Assembly (NCBI GenBank): GCA_947495295.1
Contig: CANLYJ010000009.1
Span: 1-64,000, forward strand
Reading direction: 5' to 3'
Origin: an uncultured Paracoccaceae bacterium
GTDB taxonomy: Bacteria; Pseudomonadota; Alphaproteobacteria; Rhodobacterales; Rhodobacteraceae
DNA: 64,000 bases
The translations under genes and the position numbers were made by a program. Below, piece after piece: positions 62,042 to 64,000 of the stretch. How positions within the stretch are numbered: the first letter of the stretch is position 1; every line of letters begins with the position of its first letter. The notes under the pieces were generated by a model, which saw only the letters and a list, made by a program, of their open reading frames with translations, was not told the origin of the DNA and made no database searches.

Positions 62042-62916
62042 CGCCGCCTTGCCAGCAGGATGACGGTGATCCCCGCAATGATCATCGGCAGGCTAAGCAG
62101 TTGACCCATGGTCAGACCGTAGCCGTCAATATGCAGGCGCAGGCCCAGTTCGTTGCCGGCGGTCACAAATTGGGCGTCGGGCTGGCGGACAAATTCAATG
62201 ATGAACCGGGCCAAGCCGTAGCCGCAGAAAAACACAGCCGATAACAGCCAGGATTTCTTGAGCGCGCCAAAGCGGAAGGCGAGCAGCATCAGAATGCTAC
62301 CCAGTAACAAGCCCTCCAACCCCGCTTCGTAGAGTTGTGACGGGTGGCGCACGCAGGGGCCGTCGGCGCTGGCACATGCCTGTGCCGCGGGGCCCGGAAA
62401 GATGACGCCCCAGGGCAGATCGGTTTGCCGTCCCCACAGTTCTGCATTGATGAAATTCGCACAACGGACCAGCAGGATCGCCGGGGTGGCTGCGACGGCG
62501 ATGATATCCGCCAGATCGGGCAGCGGTACATTGTGCCTGCGGCTGAACAGGTAGACGCCCAGCACAACCCCGACAAACCCGCCATGAAAAGACAGACCGC
62601 CCTCCCAGATCTTGATGATATCAAGGGGTGCGGCAAGAAACTCTGCCGGTTTGTAAAACAGCACGTAACCCAAACGCCCACCCGCAATGACACCGATGAC
62701 GATATAGGTCAGCAGGTCCTCTAGCTGGCTGACCTGCATCGGTGGGCCGTTGCGCCACAGATGCGGGCGTTTCAGGGCCGCTTTGATAATGAACCAGCCA
62801 ATGCCGATCCCTACGATATAGGCCATTGCGTACCAGCGCAGGGCAAGCTGAAAACCAAAGAGATCAATGGCAAAAATCTCGGGCGAGATATCGGGGAAGG
62901 GAATAGCACCAAACAT
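62038..62916 (-). CDS. lgt: Prolipoprotein diacylglyceryl transferase
   Basis: 292 residues from ATG 62916 (MFGAIPFP; ATG 62934 possible) with about seven helices. The Lgt signature GGLSFHGGFVG and RCANFINAELWGRQTDLPWGVIFP are present. It adds diacylglycerol to the lipobox cysteine of prolipoproteins, so it would act on the DJ-1 lipoprotein, the TbpB-like lipoprotein and the 24-residue lipoprotein in this window. Confidence 0.93.
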   Translation of the reverse strand: MFGAIPFPDISPEIFAIDLFGFQLALRWYAMAYIVGIGIGWFIIKAALKRPHLWRNGPPMQVSQLEDLLTYIVIGVIAGGRLGYVLFYKPAEFLAAPLDIIKIWEGGLSFHGGFVGVVLGVYLFSRRHNVPLPDLADIIAVAATPAILLVRCANFINAELWGRQTDLPWGVIFPGPAAQACASADGPCVRHPSQLYEAGLEGLLLGSILMLLAFRFGALKKSWLLSAVFFCGYGLARFIIEFVRQPDAQFVTAGNELGLRLHIDGYGLTMGQLLSLPMIIAGITVILLARRR

Positions 62917-63011
62917 GCCCATGTGTTTCCCCAAGGTGCGGCGAAGTCAACCAGCCTTGTTGGGTTGTGTGCAGGCAGGCTTGTCCCCATATAAGGTTCG
63001 AGCGATTGGAG

Positions 63012-63263
63012 ATGAAAATGCAGACCAAGAACAAGATGTTTGACGACCTGAGCCAGTTGATGACCAACGCCATGGGCGTGGCCCAAGGCGCCAAGGACGA
63101 GGCACAGACAGCCATGTCATCGCTGATGGATCGTTGGCTTGCGGATCGTGATCTGGTCACCCGCGAGGAATTCGATGCGGTGCGCGCCATGGCCCAAAAG
63201 GCCCGCGAAGAGAACGCCGCACTGGCAGCCCGGATCGAAGCACTGGAAGCCGGTAACAAGTAA
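63012..63263 (+). CDS. ubiK: UbiK family accessory factor (BMFP)
   Basis: 83 residues from ATG 63012 (MKMQTKNKMFDD). A helical N-terminus (DDLSQLMTNAMGVAQGAKDEAQTAMSSLMDRWL), then RDLVTREEFDAVRAMAQKAREENAALAARIEALE, a coiled coil. UbiK trimers assist ubiquinone biosynthesis. It is divergent from lgt. Confidence 0.85.
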   Translation: MKMQTKNKMFDDLSQLMTNAMGVAQGAKDEAQTAMSSLMDRWLADRDLVTREEFDAVRAMAQKAREENAALAARIEALEAGNK

Positions 63264-63361
63264 ACCGGCCGGTTCTGCGCTGAATTCCCAAAGTTTCCCC
63301 GTTTCTTTGCGCGCCGCCATTGTCAGAAAAACTACTGACACTGACGGTAAAGGAGAACGTG

Positions 63362-63607
63362 ATGGGATTGAGTGAACTGGTGGGCAAGGCTGCTGGCATG
63401 TTTGGCGGCAAGGCCGAAGATTTGGCAGGCGATTTTGATTTTGCAGGAAAGCTGCAAGAGCTGGGCGTGGATGCATCCATGCTTGAAGGCCTGGATATTG
63501 AAAAGGCCAAAGCATTCATCGAAGAGAAGGGTTTTGATCTGTCCATGCTGGACAGTCTGGGCCTGAACATCGAAGAGCTAATTGCGAAGTTCACCGGCAA
63601 GGCCTGA
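63362..63607 (+). CDS. Small acidic protein, unrecognised
   Basis: 81 residues from ATG 63362, preceded by AAAGGAG. No signal or membrane segment. The sequence repeats a helical motif (LQELGVDASMLEGLDIEKAKAFIEEKGFDLSMLDSLGLNIEELIAKF), with a recurrent D-x-S-M-L. It is probably a small helical protein. No family recognised. Confidence 0.65.
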   Translation: MGLSELVGKAAGMFGGKAEDLAGDFDFAGKLQELGVDASMLEGLDIEKAKAFIEEKGFDLSMLDSLGLNIEELIAKFTGKA

Positions 63608-63613
63608 CCTTGT

Positions 63614-63660
63614 TTTGCCGCGCAGCAGCCATTCCATGATGAATGGCGCTGCGGGGCAAA
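63614..63660 (+). terminator. Long hairpin after the small acidic protein gene
   Basis: TTTGCC...CGCAGC...GCCATTC pairs with GAATGGC...GCTGCG...GGCAAA around a 6-base loop, with one-base bulges. No clear T-run follows, so a terminator role is likely but not certain. Confidence 0.55.
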
Positions 63661-63832
63661 TGCGGCGAAACCGGCGCCGGTCAATCGGGCCATGAATGAA
63701 ACACAATTCTTTGTTACGCTTTTAGCGCAATACCGTGCCGTCAGCCCATAATTGCGCGCTGATGCACGCCAACCGGAACCGAAGGATGCCATCTGAATCA
63801 GTCTGGACGATCCGCACCGAAAGTACTGACAC

Positions 63833-64000
63833 ATGCCCAGTTATACACTTGATATCATTGGTGTTACCGGCACTGCCTGGGGGACGTTCACATCGCTTGG
63901 CGTTGTTGGGACGATCACGTTTTTCGATGAAGACACGCTTGGCGTCGGCGATAACCTTCCTGATACAGAAACTGGTGCGCTGCCAACAATCACTGCCGTA
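63833..64000 (+). CDS. Partial CDS running off the right edge
   Basis: ATG 63833 opens a frame reading MPSYTLDIIGVTGTAWGTFTS, continuing through a Gly/Thr/Asp-rich segment to the window edge with no stop. The MPSYTLDI- start and composition resemble the N-terminal regions of rhodobacterial Hint-domain or RTX-type proteins, but too little is visible to assign it. Confidence 0.5.
   Translation, partial: MPSYTLDIIGVTGTAWGTFTSLGVVGTITFFDEDTLGVGDNLPDTETGALPTITAV

Noticed and set aside
1..64000. CRISPR arrays, tRNA or rRNA genes
   Set aside because: No regular direct repeats with unique spacers and no cloverleaf-like intergenic sequence were found by reading; the 11-bp units are tandem and too short and few to be CRISPR repeats.

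Overview
The window looks like a chromosomal segment of an alphaproteobacterium, most likely a marine Rhodobacterales (Roseobacter-group) bacterium. The evidence is the lgt-midA-pgeF operon, a TrcR/DUF1013 gene, DUF1467 next to methylmalonyl-CoA epimerase, phosphatidylcholine synthase, Hint-domain proteins, a UbiK gene and DUF484-xerC. No rRNA, tRNA, CRISPR array, prophage or intact transposase was seen. All assignments come from reading the sequence; nothing was searched against a database.

Layout. 0-3.1 kb: CPBP protease, universal stress protein, AbrB-type membrane protein and a BCAT-like aminotransferase, all on the minus strand. 3.7-14.3 kb: an accessory-looking stretch with a divergent pair of DJ-1/PfpI genes, a leucine-rich-repeat protein, alpha/beta hydrolase, small membrane or secreted proteins, three AraC-type regulators (one fused to a membrane sensor), a MipA-like porin and a class C beta-lactamase-like hydrolase. 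14.7-19.3 kb: flavin monooxygenase, hydroxypyruvate isomerase, VOC protein, WYL regulator and a second serine hydrolase. 19.5-26.6 kb: the most notable block, a TIR-NB-ARC-TPR STAND ATPase, an ECF sigma factor translationally coupled to a membrane vWA protein, and a divergent two-gene unit of a Trypco2-like protein and a trypsin/Clp-N fusion. 26.6-33.3 kb: succinate-semialdehyde dehydrogenase, esterase, RNase T2, TrcR, a repeat-linker lipoprotein and a FAD monooxygenase. 33.5-48.8 kb: mainly housekeeping genes (ileS, thioesterase, ogt, pcs, cytochrome P460, xerC, DUF484, fsa, priA, tdk, arsH, a KAS III), plus an orphan Imm11-like gene and a 24-residue lipoprotein. 49-64 kb: carB, aspS, response regulator, mce, DUF1467, EI24, nitroreductase, Hint protein, pgeF-midA-lgt, ubiK and a partial gene at the right edge.

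Four families of non-coding elements recur between genes. (1) About 200-bp intergenic elements built on an 11-bp tandem motif starting GTCGGC occur three times (about 3.3, 19.3 and 40.8 kb), always on the same strand and downstream of a minus-strand gene. (2) MITE-like elements with TAGGGTCAGGACCC termini occur twice in full (6.0 and 31.9 kb), with a degenerate copy at 56.6 kb and an isolated terminal motif at 18.2 kb; three of these four sites overlap the 3' end of a gene. (3) Near-perfect A/T-flanked palindromes with an ATCTGCG-type arm come in pairs at three convergent gene junctions and probably act as bidirectional terminators. (4) One CCCGGG-type palindrome of a kind common in alphaproteobacteria lies at 3.5 kb.

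The 19.5-26.6 kb cluster is the best candidate for an undescribed immunity or conflict system. Its separate parts belong to families known from bacterial conflict systems, but their functional link here is inferred from proximity only.
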